Origin: Paeniglutamicibacter cryotolerans
Lineage (GTDB): Bacteria; Actinomycetota; Actinomycetes; Actinomycetales; Micrococcaceae
Assembly: GCF_014190875.1 (NCBI RefSeq)
Contig: NZ_JACHVS010000002.1
Span: forward strand, 496,001 to 560,000
DNA: 64,000 nt
Direction: 5' to 3'
Shown here: in pieces, positions 35,916 to 45,119 of the stretch
Layout: each line of letters opens with the position of its first letter
How positions within the stretch are numbered: the stretch's first letter is position 1
Notes under the pieces: model-generated
The model's input: only the letters and a program-made list of their open reading frames with translations
What the model was told of the DNA's origin: nothing
Database searches by the model: none
Made by a program: the position numbers and the translations under genes

Positions 35916-36854
35916 CTAGCGCCGGGGACGGGCATCGCCGGTTCCCCCGATGTCGGAGAACGCCGGGGAACCGGCCGGTGCCAGCATGCTCAGCGCCCGG
36001 GGGTGGATGCCGATGGACGCCGAAAGTGCGGCAACCAGCTCGCCGTCGGCATAGATGTTCAGCGGCATGCTGGCGCTGATCTCCACAGTGTGCCCACGCA
36101 CCAGGGAGATGTTTGACTGGCCGGTGTGGTGGCCCCGGTAGGAGCGCAGGAACGTCGCCGCCACGCCTAGGATGCCAGCCCGACCCAGCGAGACGACATC
36201 AAGCAGCCCGTCGTCGACCAGGGCGTCCGGAGCGATCCGCAACCCGCCACCATATTGGCCGACATTGCCCACGGCGATGAACCAGCCCGGGAAGGTGCAC
36301 GGTTTCCCGTCCACAGTGAGTGTGAAGGTCACGTTCTTCCAATGGGCCAGGGCCTTGAGTCCCCCATAGAGGTAGGTGAACGGGCCGAGGTTCATGGCGG
36401 CGCGGTTGCCGTTCTCGTTGGCGAGCCCGTCAAAACCAACGTTGGCCACGCCCAAGTACGGACGCCCATTCACCACGCCGAGGTCGAGGTGATGCACCCG
36501 AAGCTCCTCGATGCTCCGGATGGACTTGACCGGGTCAAGGCCCAGGCCCAGTCGCCGGACCGTGTCGTTGCCGCGGCCGCCGGCCAGCGGGAGCAAGATG
36601 GCGCCGGACTCTGCTGCTCCGCCGGCTGCGGCCCCGAGAAACCCGTCCCCGCCGAGCACGGCAACCAGCGACCCCGGGGCTGCCGTGCGGGCCTGCGAGG
36701 TCGCCTGTCCGAGACTCTCGGTGATCGAAACGATGGGGGTGATTCCCTCCGCCTCCAGGGCGCCTAGGACGCGGGGCAGCAAGCGCACTCCCCGGCCGCG
36801 GCCGGCCGTCGGATTGACGAGGAGCAGGGAGGGCCCGCCGGAAAAGACGTTCAC
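35916..36854 (-). CDS. Diacylglycerol/sphingosine-kinase-like lipid kinase
   Basis: A 312-residue DAGK-catalytic-domain protein (DgkB/YegS type). The nucleotide-binding motifs LLLVNPTAGRGRG near residue 8 and VAVLGGDGFLGAAAGG are present, then GGRGNDTVRRLGL in place of the common GTANDLAR. The C-terminal beta-sandwich has YLGVANVGFDG, GLRIAPDALVDDGLLDVV and the NIYADGE motif. It probably phosphorylates diacylglycerol or a related lipid at the membrane. The GTG start at 36854 overlaps the GlpD-like stop (GTGA), so translation is coupled. It belongs to the TetR-GlpD-kinase operon. Confidence 0.88.
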   Translation of the reverse strand: MNVFSGGPSLLLVNPTAGRGRGVRLLPRVLGALEAEGITPIVSITESLGQATSQARTAAPGSLVAVLGGDGFLGAAAGGAAESGAILLPLAGGRGNDTVRRLGLGLDPVKSIRSIEELRVHHLDLGVVNGRPYLGVANVGFDGLANENGNRAAMNLGPFTYLYGGLKALAHWKNVTFTLTVDGKPCTFPGWFIAVGNVGQYGGGLRIAPDALVDDGLLDVVSLGRAGILGVAATFLRSYRGHHTGQSNISLVRGHTVEISASMPLNIYADGELVAALSASIGIHPRALSMLAPAGSPAFSDIGGTGDARPRR

Positions 36855-38437
36855 CCGGATGTCCCGTCGGGGAATGCGCCGGGGACGGTGTTGCGCGAAC
36901 CGTTCCGGGCCAGGTCCAGGACGAGCCCGGCAGGCTCGCGCGCCCGGACCGCGTCCCCGGGAACCAGCGCGAGCCTGGTGCGCCGGTCCAACAGGTCGTC
37001 GATGCTCGTGGCGCCCTCGGCGCGCACGGCGAAAAGGAGTTCGGCGCCGGTGATCTCCGTACCGTCGAACAGCGGCCGAGCCAGGAGCGGGTCCTCGCGG
37101 GAGAACGCCTGCACGGTGGAGGCCTCGGTCCCATACTTCTGGATGAGCCGGGCCGGTGCGTTGACGGTATCGAGGACCCCGCGGCGGCCGGCTCCCACCA
37201 GCGGCAGTCTTCTGGTGACGCACGCGGCGGGGGAGCCGAGCCGTGCGGCCACGGCATCGACTGCATCCTGCGCCATCGCGCGGTAGGTGGTCAGCTTTCC
37301 ACCCACCACGGTGACCGGGTGCCCGGGGGTGTCGGTGACCAGGTGCCTGCGCGAAACATCGGCGGTGCCTTCCTTCTTTCCCAGATGGTTGGCCCGCACT
37401 AGGGGGCGCAGCCCGGCAAAGGAGCCAACGATGTCGGCACGCGTCAGCGGCACGGAGAATGCTGTGTTGATGACCTCGAGCAGGAAGTCGATGTCGCGCT
37501 CCGGAACGGCGGGACGGTGGCCGTCGGCATCCCGGTCCTCCTCATCGGTGAGTCCGATGTAGGACACCCCCGTAGGCTGTGGAAGGACGAATACGTATCT
37601 GCCGAAGTGCCCCGGAACCTGGACGGTGTGAGCTGCATGCGGATTGCCCAGCCGTTCGGATCGCACCACCAGATGGGTTCCGCGGCTGGGGGACAAGGAG
37701 AGCCGGTCCTCGAAGCCGGCGGCCCATACCCCGGTAGCGTTCACGACGGCCCGGGCAGTGATCCGCACCGGGGCCCCGGTGCGCGTGTCGTGTGCCGTCA
37801 CCGAGGTGTCCGTGAGGGCCGTTGCCTCGACGTCGCGCATCACGTGGGCCCCGAACCCCGCGGCCGTGCGCAGGACCCCGAGCACCAGCCGGGCGTCGTC
37901 GAAGACCTGACCGTCCCAGTAGAGCAGGCCGCGGCGCAGCGATCCGGCATCAAGCGCCGGCACCATGGCGGAGACGGCCTGCCCCGACAGGATCTGAGGG
38001 CGCGGGAGCGTGGCGCTGCGCATCCCCGATGCCCGGCGCAGCAGGTCGTAGACCACAAGGCCCAGGCCGGAGAGGGCCGCTTCATGACGTGGGGCCTTGC
38101 GCAAGTCGGGGATGATGAAACCCAACGGGTGGACAAGATGCGGGGCAATGTCCTGCATCAGCCAGCGACGCTCCCTGGCCGATTCCCAGGCAACGGAAAA
38201 GTCGGCCTTGGCCAGGTAGCGGAGCCCGCCATGGACGAGCTTGGAGCTGTACCCACTGGTTCCGGAGCCGAAGTCGGCGCTCTCGATCAGGGCAACGCTG
38301 AACCCGCGGCTCACGGCATCGAGCGCGACGCCGGCCCCGGTGATTCCCCCTCCCACCACTGCCACGTCGACCGGGTTTTCGGCGACGTGGTCCAGGGACC
38401 GCCGTCGGGTGGCATCGTTGAGCCAGGTCTTGTTCAT
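36851..38437 (-). CDS. glpD: Glycerol-3-phosphate dehydrogenase, FAD-dependent
   Basis: A 528-residue flavoprotein oxidising sn-glycerol-3-phosphate to DHAP and passing electrons to quinone at the membrane. The FAD-binding VAVVGGGITGAGVALDAVSRG at residues 28-48, the SSKLVHGGLRYL motif and the FAGLRPLV/VVGGKLTTYRAMAQDAVD blocks are typical. The ATG overlaps the TetR stop by 4 nt. Unlike a glpFKD operon, it is linked to a lipid kinase and an alkyl-DHAP-synthase-like gene, so the role may be in lipid-linked glycerol metabolism rather than glycerol catabolism. That is inference from context. Confidence 0.9.
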   Translation of the reverse strand: MNKTWLNDATRRRSLDHVAENPVDVAVVGGGITGAGVALDAVSRGFSVALIESADFGSGTSGYSSKLVHGGLRYLAKADFSVAWESARERRWLMQDIAPHLVHPLGFIIPDLRKAPRHEAALSGLGLVVYDLLRRASGMRSATLPRPQILSGQAVSAMVPALDAGSLRRGLLYWDGQVFDDARLVLGVLRTAAGFGAHVMRDVEATALTDTSVTAHDTRTGAPVRITARAVVNATGVWAAGFEDRLSLSPSRGTHLVVRSERLGNPHAAHTVQVPGHFGRYVFVLPQPTGVSYIGLTDEEDRDADGHRPAVPERDIDFLLEVINTAFSVPLTRADIVGSFAGLRPLVRANHLGKKEGTADVSRRHLVTDTPGHPVTVVGGKLTTYRAMAQDAVDAVAARLGSPAACVTRRLPLVGAGRRGVLDTVNAPARLIQKYGTEASTVQAFSREDPLLARPLFDGTEITGAELLFAVRAEGATSIDDLLDRRTRLALVPGDAVRAREPAGLVLDLARNGSRNTVPGAFPDGTSG

Positions 38438-39024
38438 GGCCGGCTCCCGGGAGTGAGGTAGCGTTCGAGCATCTTTCGCAGTTCTGCCAGGGATGATTCG
38501 AAGGAGTCCAGTTTCAGCAGGACCTTCGAGGAAAGGGCAACGCCCTGGACGGCCAGCAGCAGGGTGGTTGCCGTGGCGTCGGAGGCCTCGCTGCTGCCGT
38601 CCTCCAGACCCAGCCCGATCAGCGAGGTGATCTCCTTGAGCAGGAGCTGCTGGCTGGAACCGAACCTGTCGGTGACGTAGGGAATCAGGAATTCGGGATC
38701 GCGCTCGCCGATGGAGGCTAGCAGTGGCGAGGTGACGAAGACCCGCACGCTTTCCACGGCGAAGTGCACCAGGTTTTCCCGCCCGTTTCCGGCTGGAATT
38801 CCGGTGCGCACCGCCGTGGCGTAGGAGCGGAATTCCCGGGTGAGGGTCTGCAGCACGGCGTTCTCCACCGAACCCATGCGGCGGTAGAACGTCATGCGGG
38901 AAATGCCGGCGCGCTCGGCAATGTCGTTGGCCGTAGTGCGGCGGACGCCGTGCAGGATCACCGAGTCCCTGGTGGCTGTGAGCACCTTCGTATCATTCGG
39001 CGTGACGATACGTTGTGGTGACAT
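38434..39024 (-). CDS. TetR-family transcriptional regulator
   Basis: A 196-residue TetR/AcrR repressor: helix-turn-helix at about residues 25-66 (RRTTANDIAERAGISRMTFYRRMGSVENAVLQTL), then an all-alpha ligand domain. It is the first gene of the minus-strand operon, overlapping glpD by 4 nt. Only 17 bp separates its start from the divergent FAD-oxidase gene, so one operator could control both sides. Ligand unknown; a lipid or acyl compound would fit the neighbours. Confidence 0.9.
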   Translation of the reverse strand: MSPQRIVTPNDTKVLTATRDSVILHGVRRTTANDIAERAGISRMTFYRRMGSVENAVLQTLTREFRSYATAVRTGIPAGNGRENLVHFAVESVRVFVTSPLLASIGERDPEFLIPYVTDRFGSSQQLLLKEITSLIGLGLEDGSSEASDATATTLLLAVQGVALSSKVLLKLDSFESSLAELRKMLERYLTPGSRP

Positions 39025-39058
39025 GTGTCACACTGTAACCCATGGTGACGCATGTTAC
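39018..39058. promoter_or_regulatory. Candidate TetR operator spanning both divergent starts
   Basis: GTGACATGTGTCAC (39018-39031) is a dyad with 6-bp perfect arms, covering the TetR start codon. A related GTGACGCATGTTAC lies at 39045-39058, over the start of the FAD-oxidase gene. Such a pair in a divergent promoter fits TetR autoregulation. Neither gene has a good ribosome binding site, which would suit leaderless transcripts. Confidence 0.5.
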
Positions 39059-40470
39059 GGAAGAGATTCCCCGCTCGGTTTGGTATGGCTGGGGTGACCC
39101 GGAGCGGGCACGGCCATTGCGCGCCGGCGCCCTCCAATACCTGCTCTCGACACTGCGGCTGGACAGTGTGGAGGCGACATGCCCGCCGGTGGATTTCTCC
39201 TCCATCACCGTGGCCCCCAGCGGCATCGATGCCCAAGCCTTGGCTGCCTTGCGCGCCGTCACCGGGGATCGGCACGTCTCCACGCGGGACTCCGAACGCA
39301 TCTTGCACGCGGGCGGCAAGAGCACGCCCGACCTGATGCGGATGCGCGCCGGAGAGGTCCCGGAAGCGCCGGATGCCGTGGTGTTCCCCGGCAGCGCCGA
39401 GGAGGTTCGGGCGATCCTGGCGGTATGCGTGGAAAGGGGGCTGGCTGTCGTCGCCTTCGGCGGAGGCACCTCAGTGGTCGGCGGAGTCGACCCGGTCCGC
39501 GCAAACTTCTCCGGGGTCATCACCCTGGACATGCGCCGCCTGGACCGGCTCCTGCACATCGACCCGGTCTCCCGCACCGCGACGCTCGAGGCTGGCATGC
39601 GGGGTCCGGCGATCGAGGCGGCACTGCAGGCCCACGGGTTCACCCTGGGCCACTTCCCGCAAAGCCACCAGGAAGCGACACTCGGCGGCTACGTGGCAAC
39701 GCGCTCTGCAGGTCAGGCTTCCACCGGCTACGGCCGGATGGAAAACCTGGTCAAGGCGGTCCACCTGGAAACCCCGTCGGGGCCCTTCGATGTCGGCTCT
39801 TCGGCCCCGGGCACGGCAGCCGGACCGAAGCTGCTCGACGCCATCGTTGGTAGTGAGGGCACTCTGGGCGTGATCACCTCAGCGACGCTGATGATTTCTC
39901 CGCTGCCGAAGCACAAGTCCTACGGGGCCTGGTCCTTCCCGTCGTTCGAGGCCGGAGCCGACGCCTTGCGCCGGCTCCGGCATGAGGGGGTCCGCGGCGA
40001 TATGCCGCACGTGTGCCGGCTCAGCGATACCGATGAAACCGCTGCCACTTTCAAGCTCGGCGGCTGGAAGGCCGGGGCGCTGGCCCGCTACCTGGTGCTG
40101 CGCGGCCAAAGGACCCAGGCCCTTGCCCTCTTCGTCTGGGAGGGTGGGGAGCGTGAGGCCAAGGCCCGGAAGCGCCGCAGCGCACGCATCATGCGCCGTG
40201 CCGGAGGGGTGGCATTGGGCCCCCTGCCGGCCACCGCGTGGGAACACGGGCGCTTCAACGGACCGTATATGCGCGATGAGCTGCTCACTCGGGGCGTCTA
40301 CGTCGAAACGCTCGAAACCGCGGCGACCTGGACCGAGCTGGCAGCAACCTACGCCCGCGTCCGCGGCGCGATCCTCGGGGCACTGGAGGCCCATGGCAAG
40401 GCCGGATACGTCCAAGCGCACATCTCGCACGTCTACCCGGATGGCGCCTCGCTCTACTACACGTGCCTAG

Positions 40471-41481
40471 ATGATTGATTCCAAGGGGTGACAGCGCGGG
40501 CAAGGGTGTCCAGAATCGAGATGTAATACCCAACATTCGAACCTGGAGAGTTCCGATGGCTCCCGATCTGGACACCCTTGCAACAGCACTGTACGCCTGC
40601 GCGGACGACTTTCTGAAGGCCAATCCGCACCTGCTCCCGTGGCGTCCGGCCATCGGCTTCGGGCCCCGGATCAGCGACGCCGAACTGGTCACCATCGCGG
40701 TCCTCCAGGCCCTGCTCGGCTTCACCTCCGAACGCCGCTGGCTCCGCCAATCCCATAACGACCTGCGCCGATGGTTCCCGGACCTGCCCCAACAACCCGG
40801 ATACAACAAACGGCTGCGGAAGCTGGGCGGGACCCTGCAGGCTCTCAACGAACACCTGGCCCACACCACCGGGCTCTGGTCCGATGAGCTGTGGCTCGCC
40901 GATTCCACCCCTGTGGAATGCGGGCGCTCCCACACCACGGCCCACCGCTCCGAACTGGCCGGCTGGGCCGAATACGGGTACTGCGCCTCGCATTCACGGT
41001 GGTTCTGGGGGCTGCGCCTGCACCTGCTGTGCACCCCGACCGGACTGCCGGTCGGCTACGCGCTGACCGGGGCGAAGGCCGATGAGCGTGAGACCCTGCT
41101 GGGCATCCTGGAAAACCTGCCCACCCCGGTGGAGCCGGGACAGATCATCATCGCGGACAAGAACTACTACGGGAAGGCCTTCGAGCAGGACCTCTCCGAG
41201 GCCGGGATCACCCTGGTCCGTCCGACCCGTCAAGGTGAGAAACCCCGTCCCGGAAAGAGTCTGCTCAAGCCACTGCGTCAGGTCATCGAGTCAATCAACG
41301 ACACCCTCAAGGGCCAGCTGGACCTGGAGGCCCATGGCGGGAGGACCATCGCCGGGGTCACCGTGCGGGTCCTGCAACGCATCCTCGCGCTGACCGTGGC
41401 CATCTGGCACAACCTGAACACCGGTTCCCATCCACTGCGGTCGCTGACCGCCTATGACCATGAACCCTTGGAATCAATCAT
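40471..41481 (+). mobile_element. IS982-family insertion sequence, copy 2
   Basis: The same 1011-bp element as 31248-32258, in opposite orientation, bounded by CTAG at 40467-40470 and 41482-41485. It lies inside the FAD-oxidase gene. The exact restoration of that reading frame on removing the element plus one CTAG shows that CTAG is a target duplication, not part of the element. The insertion is recent. Confidence 0.93.
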
Positions 41482-41485
41482 CTAG
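40556..41485 (+). CDS. IS982-family transposase
   Basis: Identical in protein sequence to the copy at 31244-32173 (309 residues, DDE residues in ADSTPVE, IIADKNYYGK and QVIESIND). The ATG at 40556 has GGAGAG 5 nt upstream. Its TAG stop (41483-41485) lies in the right-hand CTAG target duplication, outside the element proper. It is oriented with the interrupted oxidase gene, so it may be transcribed by read-through. Confidence 0.92.
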   Translation: MAPDLDTLATALYACADDFLKANPHLLPWRPAIGFGPRISDAELVTIAVLQALLGFTSERRWLRQSHNDLRRWFPDLPQQPGYNKRLRKLGGTLQALNEHLAHTTGLWSDELWLADSTPVECGRSHTTAHRSELAGWAEYGYCASHSRWFWGLRLHLLCTPTGLPVGYALTGAKADERETLLGILENLPTPVEPGQIIIADKNYYGKAFEQDLSEAGITLVRPTRQGEKPRPGKSLLKPLRQVIESINDTLKGQLDLEAHGGRTIAGVTVRVLQRILALTVAIWHNLNTGSHPLRSLTAYDHEPLESII

Positions 41486-41857
41486 GCGGGCTGGAGGCTG
41501 ACGGACTGGCCCAGAATTCCCGGATCAAGGACGCGGCGTGTGCGGCGATCGTCGCTGCGGGCGCGACCATCACCCACCACCATGGCGTGGGCAGCGAGCA
41601 TTCACCGTACCTGGGTATGGAAATCGGCGATCTCGGCGTGAAGGTCCTGCGCGGCATCAAGGAGGCCCTGGACCCGTGCGGGATCATGAATCCCGGAAAA
41701 CTCATCCCCACAACGGCACCCTGAACCGGGAAGGAGCCCCCCGTGACGGTCGGTCTCGTCGAAAGCGGTGCCGCGGGGATGGGGGAGATCGCCCCAAAAC
41801 GCGAAAGCGGTCCCGAATCGATGATCCGCATTCCGGTGCGCACGGAGAGTCGCAGGC

Positions 41858-42373
41858 ATGAGTGACGAAGACCCCGGATCTTTCCCTGCGCCGCCGCCTC
41901 CGCGCATGCTGCCATATCCGCCCGCGCCGCCGGTCGCGACCGGGGTCCAACACCCCGGTTGGCCGGGGCAGGTGCACCGCCCCGGGCCTCCCGGTTCCCG
42001 GTTCAAGCCCGAATCCCGGTTGGGTGCGGCGGGATATCCCGTGGGTATGGGCCCGGCCGGGGAAAAGACGCTGGCGTGGCACGGTACCCGGGTGGGACTG
42101 CTCCTTTGCCTGATCTGCATCCTGATCCAGACGCTTCCCCTCGGCCTGTTCGTTCTGGGCGGGGGAGGGAATGCCGACGATTTCATTCAGGACATGCTGG
42201 GGATCCTGACGGTGGGCCTGGTTGCCATCCTGGCCGGGGTACTCCTGCTGGTGCCGGGCTCGATCCCGCCGTACCGGACGCCCCTGCGGGCCCCCGGCCG
42301 CCACGTCCCGGACGCTGAGGCAGGGCCGCGTGAATCCCGGAGCCGGGGGAACTGGGCTAGCATTGGCCTGTGA
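41858..42373 (+). CDS. Pro-rich membrane protein of unknown function
   Basis: A 171-residue protein with a long Pro/Gly-rich cytoplasmic N-terminus (about 75 residues), two hydrophobic segments (about 80-100 and 112-131) and a polar tail. GTCGCAGGC lies upstream of the ATG. Its stop overlaps the GTG of the zinc-ribbon gene (GTGA), so the two are translated together. No family recognised. Confidence 0.6.
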   Translation: MSDEDPGSFPAPPPPRMLPYPPAPPVATGVQHPGWPGQVHRPGPPGSRFKPESRLGAAGYPVGMGPAGEKTLAWHGTRVGLLLCLICILIQTLPLGLFVLGGGGNADDFIQDMLGILTVGLVAILAGVLLLVPGSIPPYRTPLRAPGRHVPDAEAGPRESRSRGNWASIGL

Positions 42374-42720
42374 ATGAGACCCTGCCTCCGTGCCCCCACT
42401 GTTCCAGCGAGTACACCTACGAGATGGGTGAGCTGCTGGTGTGCCCCGAGTGCGCCCACGAGTGGTCGCCGGCGGCCGAGGAGGCCGAGGAGCCGACCGA
42501 ACGCGTCGTCAAGGACTCCGTGGGCAACGTACTCGCCGACGGCGACACTGTCACCATCGTCAAGGACCTGAAGGTCAAGGGCCAGGCCCTGTCGATCAAG
42601 GTCGGCACCAAGGTGCGCAACATCCGCCTGGTGGACCCGCTCGACGGGCACGATATCTCATGCAAGGTCGATGGCTTTGGCCCCATGCACCTGAAGTCGA
42701 GCCTGGTGAAGAAGGTCTAG
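42370..42720 (+). CDS. YjdM/PhnA-family zinc-ribbon protein
   Basis: A 116-residue protein: an N-terminal zinc ribbon with CPHC near residue 8 and CPEC near residue 25, then the PhnA C-terminal domain ([26 protein letters not shown], then [12 protein letters not shown], ending [10 protein letters not shown]). The family was named from phosphonate operons, but most members have no proven role and this one is not near phosphonate genes. The GTG start is translationally coupled to the preceding gene. A strong terminator follows. Confidence 0.9.
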   Translation: MNETLPPCPHCSSEYTYEMGELLVCPECAHEWSPAAEEAEEPTERVVKDSVGNVLADGDTVTIVKDLKVKGQALSIKVGTKVRNIRLVDPLDGHDISCKVDGFGPMHLKSSLVKKV

Positions 42721-42739
42721 CCACCTGCCCGCAGTCCCC

Positions 42740-42784
42740 GGCGTCCTCCCTTAGCCTCCCGGCTGACGGAGGACGCCCTTTTTT
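42740..42784 (+). terminator. Intrinsic terminator after YjdM gene
   Basis: A 10-bp perfect GC stem (42740-42749 with 42768-42777) is followed by a CTTTTTT run. Confidence 0.88.
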
Positions 42785-43055
42785 GGGCCGCCGTGGCCGG
42801 GATACTGGCGGTGATGGCCTAACTTCTCCAGCCCGGGGCAGCCCGGTGCGTGCCGGCGGCAGTCGTCCTTGGAGCTGAGGGTAGGGGCATGGGGCGCGTG
42901 GTTCGTTCCCTTCGCCAAGGGTCGTGGCGCAGCCACCGGATTTCGGGGAATGCCATGCTCGGCCCTACTATGGCTGAGGCGTGGGCTGCGCCACACTACA
43001 GTCCGTACCCCCCCCCGATCGCCCCGATCCCGTCGACTTGAGGACCCCCCACCCC

Positions 43056-44339
43056 ATGAAGCTATTTAAATCGATCCCCCTGCTGGGGTGGATCATCCTG
43101 GCCATCGTCCTTGGCATCCTGACCGGACCGGCGATGCCCGCTTGGCTCGGCGGGGTGTTCCTGACCTACAACTCGATCTTCTCGGGGTTCCTCGGATTCA
43201 TTGTGCCGCTCATCATCCTGGGCCTCGTGGCACCCGCCATCGCAGAACTGGGCAAGGGTGCCGGAAAGTGGCTCGGGGTCACGGCTGTGATCGCGTACGG
43301 CTCCACGATCCTGGCCGGGCTGCTCGCCTACTTCGTGAGCCGGTGGCTTTTCACCTCGCACCTTTCCGGCGGCGGGCTTGACGCGTTGGGTGACGAATCC
43401 GGTTCGGGCTTCACCCCGTACCTGACGGTGGTGGCCAGCGCGGGGGACTCGGCAACCGAGATCGTGTTGCCGCCGGTCATCGGCGTGATGAGCGCACTGG
43501 TGCTCGCCTTCGTGATCGGTGTGGGTCTGACGGCCTTCCACAGCAAGGTGATCTTCCGCGGTGCCGTCGAGTTCCGTACGATCATCGAATCAGTGATCCG
43601 CCGCATCATCGTGCCGGCACTGCCGCTGTTCATCTTCGGCATCTTCATGGACCTCTCCGCCAGCGGCGCGGCGATGACAGTGGTCACGAAGTTCCTGCTC
43701 GTGGCGGTTGTCTCCCTTGCCCTGACCTTCGTCGTGCTGTTGGCGCAGTACTCGGCTGCGGGCGCCATGACCGGGCGAAACCCGTTCAAGGCATTGTGGA
43801 ACATGCGCGACGCCTACTTCACGGCACTGGGCACATCATCCTCGGCAGCTACCATTCCCGTCACGCTGGCCTCCACCAAGAAGAACGACGTTTCCGACTC
43901 GGTGGCCGGATTCGTGGTGCCGCTGTGCGCCACCATTCACCTCTCCGGTTCGATGGTGAAGATCACCTGCTTCTCGATCGCGGTACTGCTGCTCACCGGC
44001 GGCGACGTCTCCTTCGGCGCATACCTGCCATTCATCCTGATGCTCGGCGTCATGATGATTGCGGCCCCGGGAGTTCCCGGCGGTGCAATTGCCGCGGCCG
44101 CCGGCCTGTTGGCCCAGATGCTCGGTTTCGGCGAGGTGGAAGTGGGTCTCATGTTCGCCGCGTACATCGCACTTGACAGCTTCGGCACGGCAACCAACGT
44201 GACCGGCGATGGCGCCATCGCGATGATCGTGAATAAGCTCACCCGCGGCCGCCTCGGTGCCCAGGTGCAGGATCCGGCGGATGAGGTGGTGGAGGCGGGA
44301 GATGGTGGCCAGACCGAATTGCCCCTCCTGTCCCGGTAA
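43056..44339 (+). CDS. Dicarboxylate/amino acid:cation symporter (DAACS)
   Basis: A 427-residue symporter of the glutamate/dicarboxylate family. Visible features are the N-terminal IPLLGWIILAIVLGILTG helix, the serine-rich reentrant loop TALGTSSSAATIPVTLAS (HP1), the VVPLCATIHLSGSM stretch of helix 7 and the APGVPGGAIAAAAG second reentrant loop (HP2), then a DSFGTATNVTGD block carrying the substrate Asp/Arg region. The pattern fits Na+-coupled transport of dicarboxylates, glutamate or neutral amino acids such as serine/threonine. The ATG at 43056 has TTGAGGA upstream. It is monocistronic with a strong terminator. Confidence 0.9.
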   Translation: MKLFKSIPLLGWIILAIVLGILTGPAMPAWLGGVFLTYNSIFSGFLGFIVPLIILGLVAPAIAELGKGAGKWLGVTAVIAYGSTILAGLLAYFVSRWLFTSHLSGGGLDALGDESGSGFTPYLTVVASAGDSATEIVLPPVIGVMSALVLAFVIGVGLTAFHSKVIFRGAVEFRTIIESVIRRIIVPALPLFIFGIFMDLSASGAAMTVVTKFLLVAVVSLALTFVVLLAQYSAAGAMTGRNPFKALWNMRDAYFTALGTSSSAATIPVTLASTKKNDVSDSVAGFVVPLCATIHLSGSMVKITCFSIAVLLLTGGDVSFGAYLPFILMLGVMMIAAPGVPGGAIAAAAGLLAQMLGFGEVEVGLMFAAYIALDSFGTATNVTGDGAIAMIVNKLTRGRLGAQVQDPADEVVEAGDGGQTELPLLSR

Positions 44340-44358
44340 ACCGCACCCGCCCACAGCA

Positions 44359-44400
44359 CAGATGATGCCGATGTTGCCACGACAACATCGGCATCATCTG
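44359..44400 (+). terminator. Terminator hairpin after DAACS symporter
   Basis: An 18-bp perfect stem (44359-44376 with 44383-44400) with a 6-nt loop lies 20 bp after the stop codon; only a weak T-rich stretch follows. Confidence 0.8.
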
Positions 44401-44462
44401 TCTCTGACCGGATATGTGCGGCGGCGTCCAGCGTGCGGGTCTTGGCGCAGTGACCTGCGCGG

Positions 44463-45119
44463 CCCAGTTCAAGCACACGCGCCGTTCCGTGGTCGACGGA
44501 GGGCGCTTGTTGCTTATTTCTTCGCTGGCCGGGCCCGGACGTGCATTCGTTCGCCTTGTGGACCAAACAGGCTCAGGAACTCCACAGCCGGGCCCTGGGC
44601 ATCATCGATGGCCCCTTCGTCGTCCACCAGGCGCTGATGTTCCGCCAATGGAGCGCCGAGATCACCTTGTTCCGCGCCCCGGCCCACGAACTGACGGGCG
44701 AGGAGGCCGAGCACCTGGCGGTCCGCGGCATCACGGTGGTCGATTCCGCCGTGGCGCAGGTCGAATCCGACCAGGACGGGATCACCGGCGTCGTGCTGGA
44801 GGATGGCAGCGCCCACCGGGTCGAAGCCCTGGTGCTGATGCCGCGGGGAACCGCCCGTGCACGGGCCGTGGAATCCCTGGGCCTGATCCCCACCGAGCAT
44901 CCCAGCGGCTTCGGCACCTGGATCGACTCGGATCAGATGGGCGCGACAGCCGTCCCCGGGGTCCGGGTGGCCGGTAACATCGCCGAGATCTCGGCCCAGG
45001 TCATGGCCTCGGCTGCCCGCGGACTGCTGGTGGGAGCCGCGATCAACATGGATTTAACCAACCAGGAACTCGAAGCGGACGTGGTCCGCTACCGCGCTGT
45101 GAACCGGCCCGCGCGCTGA
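44463..45119 (+). pseudogene. Thioredoxin-reductase-like flavoprotein, decayed
   Basis: The C-terminal half is intact in one frame: GPFVVHQALMFRQWSAEITLF, then GITVVDSAVAQVESDQDGIT, ending VRVAGNIAEISAQVMASAARG and GLLVGAAINMDL. This is the NAD-binding and FAD C-terminal part of a small NAD(P)/FAD oxidoreductase. Upstream, only HTRRSVVDGG in another frame recalls the end of the first FAD strand. The GxGxxG motif, the redox region and about 90 residues are missing, so it should be inactive. Confidence 0.7.

Larger units (their letters stand above)
39042..41724 (+). pseudogene. Alkyl-DHAP-synthase-like FAD oxidase, split by IS982
   Basis: A FAD-binding PCMH/AGPS-type oxidase cut by IS982 copy 2. 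The left part, 39042-40470, has VVFPGSAEEVRAILAVC, VVAFGGGTSVVGGV, the LGHFPQSHQEATLGGYVATR block and SEGTLGVITSA. The right part, 41482-41724, has ATITHHHGVGSEHSPYLG and ends LIPTTAP. Removing the element and one CTAG rejoins YYTCLGGLEADG in frame, giving about 555 residues, normal for alkyldihydroxyacetonephosphate synthase relatives. Those enzymes form the ether bond of alkyl lipids; other members oxidise hydroxy acids, so the reaction is not certain. As it stands the product lacks the HHHGVG active-site segment and should be inactive. Confidence 0.88.

Noticed and set aside
40466..41486. CTAG as part of the IS982 terminal inverted repeats
   Set aside because: If both CTAGs belonged to the element, removing it would leave the interrupted oxidase out of frame; with one CTAG kept the frame is exact.
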